Source: DATFQE01 sp963739085
GTDB taxonomy: Bacteria; Actinomycetota; Thermoleophilia; Gaiellales; Gaiellaceae
DNA: 64,000 bases
Direction of reading: 5' to 3'
Assembly (NCBI GenBank): GCA_963739085.1
Contig: CAVTZA010000012.1
Location: 1-64,000 of the forward strand
Part shown: piece after piece, positions 27,063-34,926 of the stretch
Layout of the letters: every line of letters starts with the position of its first letter
How positions within the stretch are numbered: position 1 is the first letter of the stretch
Notes under the pieces: model-generated
Seen by the model: only the letters and a program-made list of their open reading frames with translations
What the model was told of the DNA's origin: nothing
Databases searched by the model: none
Translations under genes and position numbers: made by a program

Positions 27063-27544
27063 CGGCCCTCGTCGCCGATCTCGAGTCGCACATAGACCTG
27101 CTCGAGCGCCGCTCGCAGCGGTTCGGGTGCGTCGGCACGCACGGCGTAGCCCACCCGAGTCAGCCGGTTTCCGGATTGGAGGAGCAGGAAGTCGGCAAGC
27201 GTCTCGACGTTTTCGCCGCCGACGTCGGTGCGATCCTCGCCTGGGCGCTTGACCACCTCGCGCGGCACGTGTCTCCGCGACCGGTAGCGCAGACGGCGGA
27301 CCTGGAGCCCTCCGCGCTCGAGACGAGCGTCCTCCTCTACCTCGACGTCGGCGTGAGCGCGCTCGGCCGCGAGCAGGGCGTCGCCGTCCTCGGAGCCCTC
27401 GGCGGACGCAACCGTGAAGCGTCCGAGCTCCGAGTCCGGAGACCACATGGCGAAGTCGTCGTCCTCCTCGAGCGTCTCGTCGGGCGGCAACCAAACTCGG
27501 ACGAGGCCACCGGCGACGGCGCGACGGGTCCAACCGTCGTCCAT
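27059..27544 (-). CDS. Small protein coupled to the metallopeptidase-like gene
   Basis: The 161-residue product is acidic at its N-terminus and ends with a strand-helix pattern (DFLLLQSGNRLTRVGYAVRAD, then PEPLRAALEQVYVRLEI). Its layout resembles the PsbP/MOG1/DcrB fold, which includes DUF1795 effector chaperones, but I cannot confirm this. It overlaps the next gene by GTGA, so the two proteins are made together. Chaperone or immunity protein for protein C are both plausible; both are inference. Confidence 0.6.
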   Translation of the reverse strand: MDDGWTRRAVAGGLVRVWLPPDETLEEDDDFAMWSPDSELGRFTVASAEGSEDGDALLAAERAHADVEVEEDARLERGGLQVRRLRYRSRRHVPREVVKRPGEDRTDVGGENVETLADFLLLQSGNRLTRVGYAVRADAPEPLRAALEQVYVRLEIGDEGR

Positions 27545-27637
27545 GGATCCATCGAACCAAAACGAGCTCGGCTGTACAAGCGAGCGACGGTCGCGAGGCG
27601 CAGCTGCGGCGACGACCGCGAGATCCTCGGCTCGGAG

Positions 27638-27982
27638 CTACGCCTCGTAGGGAATGTCGAGCGCACTCATCAGGGCGCGCTCGACCTGGATGAGCTTGTG
27701 GTGGGGGATCATCGGCCCCCAAGGGCGCTCGGCCAGGTCCGCATCATCGAGCGTCGCCAACTCGTGACACAGCACCCAGCTGCGCTGGCTGACGCCCCCT
27801 TCGCCTGGCTCGAGGACGACGTACGTCGGGAGCGTGCGCCTGCGTTCCGTTGTCGTGACCTGGGCGACGATCGGCTGCATCCCACGATTGACGGCGTCGG
27901 CCGACACGACAAGGACCGGCTTGGGATCTTCCGGCACGTCACGCAGGAAGCCGTCGTAGATGTAACCCCGTAGCCGACTCAA
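27638..27982 (-). CDS. MazF/PemK-like toxin
   Basis: The 114-residue protein has the MazF-like order GYIYDGF, KPVLVVSAD, PIVAQVTTTERR, SWVLCHELATLD and a C-terminal helix. MazF proteins are mRNA interferases. It overlaps the upstream partner gene by ATGA (27979-27982). The catalytic Arg of some MazF proteins is not obvious at PKPVLVVS, so activity is uncertain. Confidence 0.7.
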   Translation of the reverse strand: MSRLRGYIYDGFLRDVPEDPKPVLVVSADAVNRGMQPIVAQVTTTERRRTLPTYVVLEPGEGGVSQRSWVLCHELATLDDADLAERPWGPMIPHHKLIQVERALMSALDIPYEA

Positions 27983-28338
27983 CGGCGCCAGCGGCGCGCA
28001 GCCGCGCGGGTCGCCGCTTGCGTGAACTCGCGTTCGTCCGTGCTGCGCTCCTCCGCCTCCTGCGCGTACGCCTCGCCGAGCTTCTGATCACGCTCGACCT
28101 TCTCGACCGCGATGACGAGCAGCTCGGTGGCCGCCCGCATGAGCTCGGACTGGTTCCGCGCTTCGGCAAGCCTCGCCGGATTTCGCAGCGCCGCGAGCTC
28201 GAACTCGTGGAGAACTTGCTCCCCAGCGGGCCCGGAAAGATCGATTTCGCGCAGCGCCCTGCGTGCGCCGTCCATGCGCCGGCCGAATGCCACGGGCGCC
28301 CGGAAGGAATACGACGTCGTACGTTCAGCCGTTGGCAT
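27979..28338 (-). CDS. Antitoxin partner of MazF-like toxin
   Basis: The 119-residue protein has an N-terminal segment (TTSYSFRAPVAFGRRMDGARRAL) that could be a ribbon-helix-helix DNA-binding unit and a long charged helical C-terminus. The ATGA overlap with the toxin gene and the phased repeats upstream support an autoregulatory antitoxin. No family was recognised firmly. Confidence 0.6.
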   Translation of the reverse strand: MPTAERTTSYSFRAPVAFGRRMDGARRALREIDLSGPAGEQVLHEFELAALRNPARLAEARNQSELMRAATELLVIAVEKVERDQKLGEAYAQEAEERSTDEREFTQAATRAAARRWRR

Positions 28339-28348
28339 GGCCGTAGTG

Positions 28349-28399
28349 TAGATGCTGTGTCAACAAGAGTCTAGACGTCTTGTAGACGATTGGTAGACG
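28349..28399. promoter_or_regulatory. Phased TAGACG operator of the MazF-like module
   Basis: TAGACG occurs at 28372, 28383 and 28394, exactly 11 bp apart, with TAGATG at 28349 (23 bp upstream of the first). The repeats lie 11-61 bp upstream of the antitoxin start and occupy the space up to the next gene. Eleven-bp phasing places all half-sites on one helix face. Confidence 0.7.
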
Positions 28400-28407
28400 A
28401 CATCGGC

Positions 28408-28818
28408 TCATCGCGCTGCCCACGGACGCCAGAGCGCGATGCGTATCGCGATCACCGGTCCCTTCGGCGGCAGCGAGCGGTACTGCTCGTACTTCTCACG
28501 CAGGAGCGCGAGCGCGTGGTCGCGCTCGGGCCCGCCCTCGAGGACTTGCGCGGACCCGTCCAGCCGGACCCACCAGAGCCGAGTCCAGTCGTCGTCGTAG
28601 TGGTCCACGAGCACGGCGACGTGCGGGTTTGCGCGGATGTTCTCCAGGCGCTTGAGGCGCTTCGAGCGCTTCGGCTTCTCGTCCACCGCCGAGTAGAGGA
28701 CGTCTCCCTCGAGCACGAAGCAGATCGGGACGAGATGCGGACGACCATCGGCGCCGACGGTGGCCAGCCGGCCGACCCGTGCGTCGCGGACGCGCTGCTG
28801 CATCTCCTTCGCTTCCAT
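28408..28818 (-). CDS. PPOX-class F420-dependent oxidoreductase-like protein
   Basis: The 136-residue protein is a split beta-barrel flavin/F420-binding member (VGRLATVGADGRPHLVPICFVLEGDVLYSAVDEKPKRSKRLKRL, and WWVRLDGSAQVLEGG). The length matches the TIGR03668-like group. The ATG at 28818 shares a base with the TGA of the upstream remnant (TGATG), which fixes the start and excludes the longer frame to 28911. Cofactor F420 versus FMN is not decided by sequence alone. Confidence 0.8.
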   Translation of the reverse strand: MEAKEMQQRVRDARVGRLATVGADGRPHLVPICFVLEGDVLYSAVDEKPKRSKRLKRLENIRANPHVAVLVDHYDDDWTRLWWVRLDGSAQVLEGGPERDHALALLREKYEQYRSLPPKGPVIAIRIALWRPWAAR

Positions 28819-29215
28819 CAGCGGACGCCGAGGATCCAGCCCTCCTCGGCGGCGACCGGCGGCACCTCGAAGAGCGGTCCGAGCGCTCCCTTGCCGTCTA
28901 GGCGCGCCCACTCATTGACGAGCCCCTCGACCTGGCCCGCATCCCGGACCTGATGTGGCGTGGGCTCGATGAGCCCCGGCCAGATTTCGACGTGGACGAT
29001 CTCGGAGCTTGGGCGGAGACCTCGTCCAGGCGCCGTCTGAGGTCGTCGAGGTACGTCTTGGGATCACTTCGCTCGGCGAGGTAATCGGGATGCAGCGCGA
29101 GCATTTGATCGATCTCCCGACGGATCGCCGCCCACGACTCGGCCGCGGAGCGATGCTTTTCCGCCCGTTCCTGGAAGCGGAGGAAGGTCTGGAAGCTCGC
29201 GCGCACTGCCGTCGA
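28818..29215 (-). pseudogene. SLATT-like C-terminal remnant, frameshifted
   Basis: The frame reads SFQTFLRFQERAEKHRSAAESWAAIRREIDQMLA, then a coiled region, resembling the cytosolic part of SLATT effectors that follows the two membrane helices. The helices are absent, because the upstream DNA is the start of the divergent protease gene. Near 29010 the reading moves to another frame (EIVHVEIWPGLIEPTP ... EEGWILGVR) ending at 28818. It is truncated and shifted, so not functional as read. The SLATT assignment rests on one short segment. Confidence 0.4.
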
Positions 29216-29268
29216 TATCGATTTCGGTCTAGTAACGTCGCGCCGCCATCTCTCCGGAAGGGGGAAGT

Positions 29269-30093
29269 ATGCGTTCACCTCTACGTGTCGCCACGCGGGC
29301 CGCCGTTGCGGCTGCCTGCGCCGTACTGCTGCTCGCCGCCCCGGCAGGCGCCATCGTCGGCGGCACCACCGATTTCAACAACACGCTCCAGAACGTCGGC
29401 GCTCTCCAGCTCAATGTCGACGGAGACTGGTTCGACTTCTGCTCGGGGACGCTCGTCGCGCCGAACGTCGTCCTCACCGCCGCCCACTGCACCGACTTCC
29501 TGGTGGAGGAAGGCCCGGACGGCTTCGGCCCCGCCGACTTGCGGGTCACGTTCGATCCGACGCCCGACGCGAGCTCGGCCTACTACGTCGCCGATCACAT
29601 CGTCGTGCACCCGGCCTGGTTCCAGGCAGGCCCGTGCTTCGGCAACTCGAAGAACGCCTGCCTCTCGCCCGGGCACGAGGACATCGCGCTCGTCTTCCTG
29701 AAGGCGAACGCGGCCGGAGTCACGCCGGCGCCGATCGCCGGGCCCGGCTACCTCGACGGGCTCAACCTGAAGACCGCGTCGTTCACCGTGGCCGGCTACG
29801 GCACCGACGCGTACATCACCGGCAGCGCGGGCGCGCCGAACCCGAACGTGCTCTTCGACGGGTTCCGGAGCTACCGCGTCGTCAGCGCCATCCCGGCGAA
29901 GGACGCGTTCCCGGACCGGTTCCTGAAGATCACGAAGGGCGTCTGCTTCGGCGACTCCGGGGGACCGCTGTTCCACAACGGCACGGTCGTCGCGCTCAAC
30001 ACCTGGACGTTCAGCTACCGCTGCGACGGCCCGAACCTCGAGTACCGCACCGACGCGCCGATCGCCCAGGCGTTCCTGGACGCAAACCTCTAG
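29269..30093 (+). CDS. Secreted trypsin-like serine protease
   Basis: The 274-residue S1-family protease has a signal peptide ending APAGA before IVGG, the expected mature N-terminus, and the triad His73 (LTAAHC), Asp138 (EDIALV) and Ser230 (GDSGGPLF). Several cysteines could form disulfides. It would be exported and act outside the cell. GAAGGGGGAAG precedes the ATG as ribosome site. A perfect hairpin follows at 30103. Confidence 0.9.
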   Translation: MRSPLRVATRAAVAAACAVLLLAAPAGAIVGGTTDFNNTLQNVGALQLNVDGDWFDFCSGTLVAPNVVLTAAHCTDFLVEEGPDGFGPADLRVTFDPTPDASSAYYVADHIVVHPAWFQAGPCFGNSKNACLSPGHEDIALVFLKANAAGVTPAPIAGPGYLDGLNLKTASFTVAGYGTDAYITGSAGAPNPNVLFDGFRSYRVVSAIPAKDAFPDRFLKITKGVCFGDSGGPLFHNGTVVALNTWTFSYRCDGPNLEYRTDAPIAQAFLDANL

Positions 30094-30102
30094 TCAGTAC
30101 TC

Positions 30103-30137
30103 GCGCCGGCCGGGCAGGTCACCCTCCCGGCCGGCGC
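30103..30137 (+). terminator. Hairpin terminator after protease gene
   Basis: Perfect 12-bp arms (30103-30114 and 30126-30137) around an 11-base loop, 10 bp after the protease stop. Confidence 0.7.
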
Positions 30138-30152
30138 ACTCCGGGCCGAACG

Positions 30153-30660
30153 GTGCGCACGCTCTATCTCCTCCGACACGCGAAATCCAGCTGGGACGAC
30201 CGAACACTGCCCGACCGCGAGCGGCCTCTGGCGCCGCGCGGTCGACGGGACGCGAAGCTGGATGGCCGACCACCTCCTCCGGGAGCAGATCGAGCCCGAG
30301 CTCGTTCTCTGCTCCTCCGCCGTGCGCACACGCGAGACGCTCGAGCTGATCCGGCCCGCGCTCGGCACGTCGACGGTGACGGTCGAGGACGAGCTCTACG
30401 CCGCCTCGTTCGACGACCTGCTCGCACGCCTTCGCAGCCTGCCCGACACGGTCGCCTCCGTGATGCTGATCGGGCACAACCCCGGGCTCGAAGAGCTCGC
30501 GCTCGCCCTCGCATCGGCCGGCGCCGACCTGCGGCGGCTCGAGGCAAAGTTCCCCACGGCCGCACTCGCGACCCTGACGCTCGCGGACACGGCCTGGGAT
30601 CGATTAGCCCAGTCCAGCGGCGCGCTCACCGCGTTCGTCGTTCCAAAGCAGCTGCGCTGA
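30153..30660 (+). pseudogene. sixA: SixA-like histidine phosphatase, frameshifted
   Basis: The N-terminal motif LYLLRHAKSSWDD, with the phosphoacceptor His, is read from GTG 30153; after RGRRDAKL the homology continues in another frame as MADHLLREQ...LVLCSSAVRTRETLE and IGHNPGLEELA. One extra base at about 30260 explains the break. The full product would be about 168 residues. SixA dephosphorylates histidine phosphotransfer domains in other bacteria; the target here is unknown. Confidence 0.8.
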
Positions 30661-30717
30661 CCTGCGGCGGCATCGGCGAGAACTCCGAGCCACCACAAGC
30701 AGACCGAGGAGAGCAGA

Positions 30718-31296
30718 GTGGTCGAGGAAGCACATCTCGAAGCCGTGGATTCGGGCCTGGCGCCGCTGAGCGAGGGATGGTTCGTCGTCAACGTCCGAGA
30801 CGCGGCGTGGCTGACGAACGACGCCTTCGGAGCCCGCTGCGTCTTCGAGGCCAACAGGCCCGTGCTGCGCAGGCGCCCCGATCTCGACACTCAGACGTTC
30901 CCCGAGTTGGGCGTGAACCTCGACGTGATCTGGCCGGGGCAGCCGAGCGGGCTGTACCACGCCGAGACGAATCAGGAGGCCTTCCTCGTTCTCATGGGCG
31001 AGTGCGTCCTGCTCGTCGAGGGCGAGGAGCGGCACCTACGTACATGGGACTTCGTTCACTGCCCGCCGGGAACCGCGCACGCCTTCGTCGGCGCCGGCGA
31101 GGGTCCGTGCGTGATTTTCATGACCGGCCGCCGGACGAGCGACAAGGCCATCGTGTACCCGCGCTCCGAGCGCGCACGCCACCATGGCGCCGGCGTCGAG
31201 ACCGAGACGAGCTCACCCGCCGAGGCCTACGCGCCGTTCCCGCACTGGCAGCCGGACCGCCCGGACCGCTGGAACGAGCTGCCTTGGGCTCGGTGA
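30718..31296 (+). CDS. Cupin-domain protein
   Basis: The 192-residue protein contains one cupin barrel in its middle (PSGLYHAETNQEAFLVLMGE with a His and Glu, and CPPGTAHAFVGAG). It probably binds a metal. It carries a conserved C-terminal tail rich in Pro and Trp (FPHWQPDRPDRWNELPW). A GAGGAG ribosome site lies 6 bases before the GTG start. Function unknown. Confidence 0.8.
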   Translation: MVEEAHLEAVDSGLAPLSEGWFVVNVRDAAWLTNDAFGARCVFEANRPVLRRRPDLDTQTFPELGVNLDVIWPGQPSGLYHAETNQEAFLVLMGECVLLVEGEERHLRTWDFVHCPPGTAHAFVGAGEGPCVIFMTGRRTSDKAIVYPRSERARHHGAGVETETSSPAEAYAPFPHWQPDRPDRWNELPWAR

Positions 31297-31381
31297 GGTA
31301 GGCAGATCGAGGAACCGCACATCGCGTGGCACGCAATCGGCACGCACGACGTACCGAATAGACGATCATCCCGGCCGGGTC

Positions 31382-33364
31382 ATGGCTGAGCTTCCGGCCG
31401 GAACGATCACGCTGCTGTTCGCCGACATCGAGCGGTCGACCGCTCTGCTCCAAGAGCTCGGCCCGGAGCGGTACGGCGAGGCCCTGGCCGAGTACCGTCA
31501 CGTCCTCCGGGAGGAGGTGGCCGCTCACGAGGGCGTCGACCTCGGCACCGAGGGCGACGGCTTCTTCGCCGCCTTTCCCAGCGCGCGCCAGGCGCTGGCC
31601 GGCGCCATGGCTGCGCAGGACGCGCTCACCCGCACCAACCTCAGCGTCCGGATGGGGCTGCATACGGGCGAGCCGCTCGTCGTGAACGGCCAGTACAGCG
31701 GGATCGATGTGCACCGAGCCGCTCGGATCGCCGCCGTAGGACACGGCGGCCAGATCCTGCTCTCGCAGACGACGCTCCAGCTGCTCGAGGACGCGGTCGT
31801 GGTTCGCTCCCTCGGTCGCCACCGGCTGAAGGACCTCGGCGAGCCGGTCGAGCTCTACCAGCTCGGCGACGCCGCGTTTCCGCCGCTCCGCAGCCTCGAC
31901 TCGACCAACCTGCCCACCCAGGCGACGCCGCTGATCGGACGTGAGCGCGAGCTCGCGGAAGCCGGGCGCCTGCTCCGCGCGCACCGGCTGGTCACGCTCA
32001 CCGGCCCCGGCGGGTCGGGCAAGACTCGGCTCGCGCTGCAGCTCGCGGCCGACGCCGTGGAGGACTATCCCGACCGCGTCGTCTGGGTGCCGCTGCAGTC
32101 GGTCCGCGATGCCGAGCTCGTCCAGCCGACGGTTGCGCGGGCACTCGGGAGAGGCACCGAGGACACGCTGCTCGTGATCGACAACTTCGAGCAAGTGCTC
32201 GCCGCCGCACCGAAGGTCGCCGACCTGCTCGCTCAGTTCCCGAAGCTGAAGCTGCTCGTCACGAGCCGCGAGGCGCTGCGCATCGGCGGCGAGCGCGAAT
32301 ACCCGGTCGCGCCGCTGCACGAGCTCGAGGCGGTCACGCTCTTCACCGAGCGGGCGACCGCCGCGAAGCCGGACTTCGTCGAGGACGAGGCGGTCGCGGA
32401 GATCTGCCGGCGCCTCGACTGCCTACCGCTCGCGCTCGAGCTGGCGGCCGCACGCGTCAAGGCGCTCTCGACCCGGCAACTGCTCGGCCGTCTCGACCGC
32501 CGGCTGCCGCTTCTCACCGGAGGGCCGCGGGACGCTCCGGAACGACAGCAGACGCTGCGCGCCACGATCGCATGGAGCTACGAGCTCCTCAGCGCCGACG
32601 AGCAGCGAGCCTTCGCCCGCCTGGCCGTCTTTGCGGGCGGCTGCACGCTCGACGCCGCCGAGGAGGTGTGCGAGACCGGGTTCGACACCGTCGCCGCCCT
32701 CATCGACAAGAGCCTCCTCTACCGCGAGGACGACCGCTACCTCATGCTCGAGACGATCGGCGAGTTCGCGCTCGAGCGGCTCGAGGAGGACGGCACGGCG
32801 GACACCGTGAGACGGAGGCACGCCGAGCACTACCTCGAGCAGGCACGCTCGGTCGAACGCCTCATCCGCAGCCCCCAGGCGGCGCGCGCGGTCGACGAGC
32901 TCGAGCGTGACCACGGCAACCTCCGAGCCGCGCTGGGATGGCTCTCGGACGAGACGTCCGACCAACCCCTGCGGCTCGCGGTCTGGGGGCTCGCCGCGAG
33001 GCTCCACGGATCCGGCGACCTCGCGCTCGATCGCGAGGAGAGCGGTGAGGCCGCCCGTCTCTACCGCGAGAGCCTCGAAATCGGGCTCCAGCTCGAGGAC
33101 GAGCTGCAGATCGCCTATTGCCTCGCGGGCCTTGCAGCCGTGGACGCCCACCAGGGCCGCGTCGGCGAGGCGGCGCGGCTCTGGGGCAGCGTGGTCGGCT
33201 TCGAGCAAACGACGGGCGCGCCCCTCAACGAGCGCGAGCGGCAGCGGTACGAGCGGGTGCTCGGCGAGCTCGAGCGCGGGGCGGACACGGCGACGGAGTT
33301 CGCGGAGGGCATGGCTATGAGCCTGGACGACGCCGTGGAGTACGCGCTCGCGATCGTCGAGTGA
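31382..33364 (+). CDS. Class III adenylate/guanylate cyclase fused to LuxR-type ATPase
   Basis: The 660-residue protein has a class III cyclase domain (about 8-165; LLFADIERST with metal-binding Asp, EGDGFFAAF, and RAARIAAVGHGGQIL) followed by an NB-ARC/STAND-like ATPase (about 185-500; P-loop GPGGSGKTRLAL, LLVIDNFEQV, TSREALRI). A short TPR-like tail remains (AARLYRESLEIG). Members usually have many more TPR repeats; here the sequence jumps from LRLAVWGLAARLH to the last repeats, suggesting an internal deletion of the sensor region. ATG 31382 is used; the upstream frame lacks coding character. Confidence 0.83.
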   Translation: MAELPAGTITLLFADIERSTALLQELGPERYGEALAEYRHVLREEVAAHEGVDLGTEGDGFFAAFPSARQALAGAMAAQDALTRTNLSVRMGLHTGEPLVVNGQYSGIDVHRAARIAAVGHGGQILLSQTTLQLLEDAVVVRSLGRHRLKDLGEPVELYQLGDAAFPPLRSLDSTNLPTQATPLIGRERELAEAGRLLRAHRLVTLTGPGGSGKTRLALQLAADAVEDYPDRVVWVPLQSVRDAELVQPTVARALGRGTEDTLLVIDNFEQVLAAAPKVADLLAQFPKLKLLVTSREALRIGGEREYPVAPLHELEAVTLFTERATAAKPDFVEDEAVAEICRRLDCLPLALELAAARVKALSTRQLLGRLDRRLPLLTGGPRDAPERQQTLRATIAWSYELLSADEQRAFARLAVFAGGCTLDAAEEVCETGFDTVAALIDKSLLYREDDRYLMLETIGEFALERLEEDGTADTVRRRHAEHYLEQARSVERLIRSPQAARAVDELERDHGNLRAALGWLSDETSDQPLRLAVWGLAARLHGSGDLALDREESGEAARLYRESLEIGLQLEDELQIAYCLAGLAAVDAHQGRVGEAARLWGSVVGFEQTTGAPLNERERQRYERVLGELERGADTATEFAEGMAMSLDDAVEYALAIVE

Positions 33365-34926
33365 GCCTGAGCGTCAGGCCTCGGGGCCGGCAGCCTGACG
33401 ACGAACGTCGAGCCTTCCCCGGGCTGGGATTCGACCGAGATCGTGCCGTCCATCCGGTGGACGAGCTCCCGCGAGATGTAGAGGCCGAGGCCGCTGCCGC
33501 TCACGCCTCGCGTCATCCTCGGGTCCGCGCGATAGAACTTCTCGAAGATCAGGCGCTGCTCGGACGGCGCGATTCCCAGGCCCTCGTCCCGAACGGCAAC
33601 CTCGACATGCGGGCCGGCGGCTCTCACGTCGACCTCCACGCGACCGCCACCCGGCGAGTACTTGACCGCATTCGCGATCAGGTTCGTCAGGACCTGCCGC
33701 AGCTTGTCGCGGTCGGCCGCAACTCGCGGCAGCGACGACGGCGCGAGCAGCTCGAGCGTCAGGTTCTCGCCGGCATGCAGGCGGGCGCCGGCGATCACTT
33801 CCGCGGCGAGCTCGGCGACGTCGACGCGTTCCATCGTCAGCTCGAGCTCCGGTGACTCGAGCCGGCTCGCGAGCAGGATGTCGTCGACCATCCGCGCGAG
33901 GCGGTCGGACTGCTCGGAGACGAGGGTCAGCAGCTGGCGGGAGACGTCGTGGCCGAGATCGATGTCGTCGCGGAGCAGCGTCTTCGCGGCACCGTGTACG
34001 GCGGCGAGCGGGGTCCGGAGCTCGTGCGAGACGGTCGCGATGAAGTCGGCCTTGAGCTGCTCGAGCGCGCGCTCCTCGGAGAGGTCGTGGAAGGCGAAGA
34101 CCGTTCCCTCCTCGAAGCCGACGCCGCTGATCGAAAGCCAGAGCTCGCGTCCGCCGACCTCGAGAGGCACTGCGGAAGCCCGCCCACTCGACGAGGCGCC
34201 GTCGTCGGGCACGAAGACGGAGTCGGCGACCGCCGGCCAGCCCGGGATCGCCTCCAGGAGCGGGTGCCCGATGACGACTTCTCGCGGCAGCCCCGTGATC
34301 GCCTCGGCCGCGGGATTCCATAGCTGGACGATGCCGGCTGCGTCGACCAGGAGCACGCCGTCGGCGATCGAGCCGATCACCCGCGCCGCCTGAGCGCGCT
34401 CGTGCGTCTGCCGATAGAGCCGATCCAGCTCTTCCGCCAGCCGAAGCCGCTCGAGCGCGTGGGCGATGCTCGCAGCGACGGCCTCGAGCAGCGCGGCCTC
34501 GGACTCGTCGAACGTCTGGTCGTGGAGCCGGGCGACCCCGACCACACCGCGCGGCGTCGTCCTTCCGAACGGGGCGATGACGAGGGCTCGCGCCCCGACC
34601 GAGAGCAGGTTCTGGCCCTCGAGACGGTGAGGGACTTCGATGGTGCAGTCGAGGATGCCGTGATCGAGGAGACCGGCCGCCTCCTGAAGCCGGAGCCCGT
34701 ACGCCCCGACGAGGCTCGGCCCGTCGTCCGCTGTAGCCAGAACGAACGCGATCTCGGCCTCGAACGCCTCGCAGAGCTCCGCGGTGAGGAGATCACCGAG
34801 CTCGGCCTCGGTCCGGGCGCGGTTGACGAGACTGACGAACTGGGCCCGCCGCGCCGCCTCGACGAAGCGGCGAACCAGCCGGTCGCGTCCGTCAGTCGAG
34901 GGTGCCGAAAGCCGCGACGACAACAC
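33115..34926 (-). CDS. GAF-PAS sensor histidine kinase, cytoplasmic
   Basis: From the GTG at 34926 the protein is 603 residues: a GAF-like domain (about 30-185), a PAS domain (about 200-285; DGVLLVDAAGIVQLWNPAAEAITG), HisKA with SHELRTPL (His301) and HATPase_c (NLIANAVKYSP, DEGLGIAP, GSGLGLYIS). There are no membrane segments, so it senses in the cytosol. The start overlaps the end of the FIST gene by 35 bp. After VVRLPAPRPD the frame runs 85 more residues antisense to the cyclase gene; the true end was probably near 33380 and a stop may be lost. No response regulator is adjacent. Confidence 0.85.
   Translation of the reverse strand: MLSSRLSAPSTDGRDRLVRRFVEAARRAQFVSLVNRARTEAELGDLLTAELCEAFEAEIAFVLATADDGPSLVGAYGLRLQEAAGLLDHGILDCTIEVPHRLEGQNLLSVGARALVIAPFGRTTPRGVVGVARLHDQTFDESEAALLEAVAASIAHALERLRLAEELDRLYRQTHERAQAARVIGSIADGVLLVDAAGIVQLWNPAAEAITGLPREVVIGHPLLEAIPGWPAVADSVFVPDDGASSSGRASAVPLEVGGRELWLSISGVGFEEGTVFAFHDLSEERALEQLKADFIATVSHELRTPLAAVHGAAKTLLRDDIDLGHDVSRQLLTLVSEQSDRLARMVDDILLASRLESPELELTMERVDVAELAAEVIAGARLHAGENLTLELLAPSSLPRVAADRDKLRQVLTNLIANAVKYSPGGGRVEVDVRAAGPHVEVAVRDEGLGIAPSEQRLIFEKFYRADPRMTRGVSGSGLGLYISRELVHRMDGTISVESQPGEGSTFVVRLPAPRPDAQAHSTIASAYSTASSRLIAMPSANSVAVSAPRSSSPSTRSYRCRSRSLRGAPVVCSKPTTLPQSRAASPTRPWWASTAARPARQ

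Noticed and set aside
7171..28338. A complete contractile injection system locus
   Set aside because: No sheath, tube, baseplate, spike or AAA ATPase gene was recognised; only candidate cargo proteins are present.
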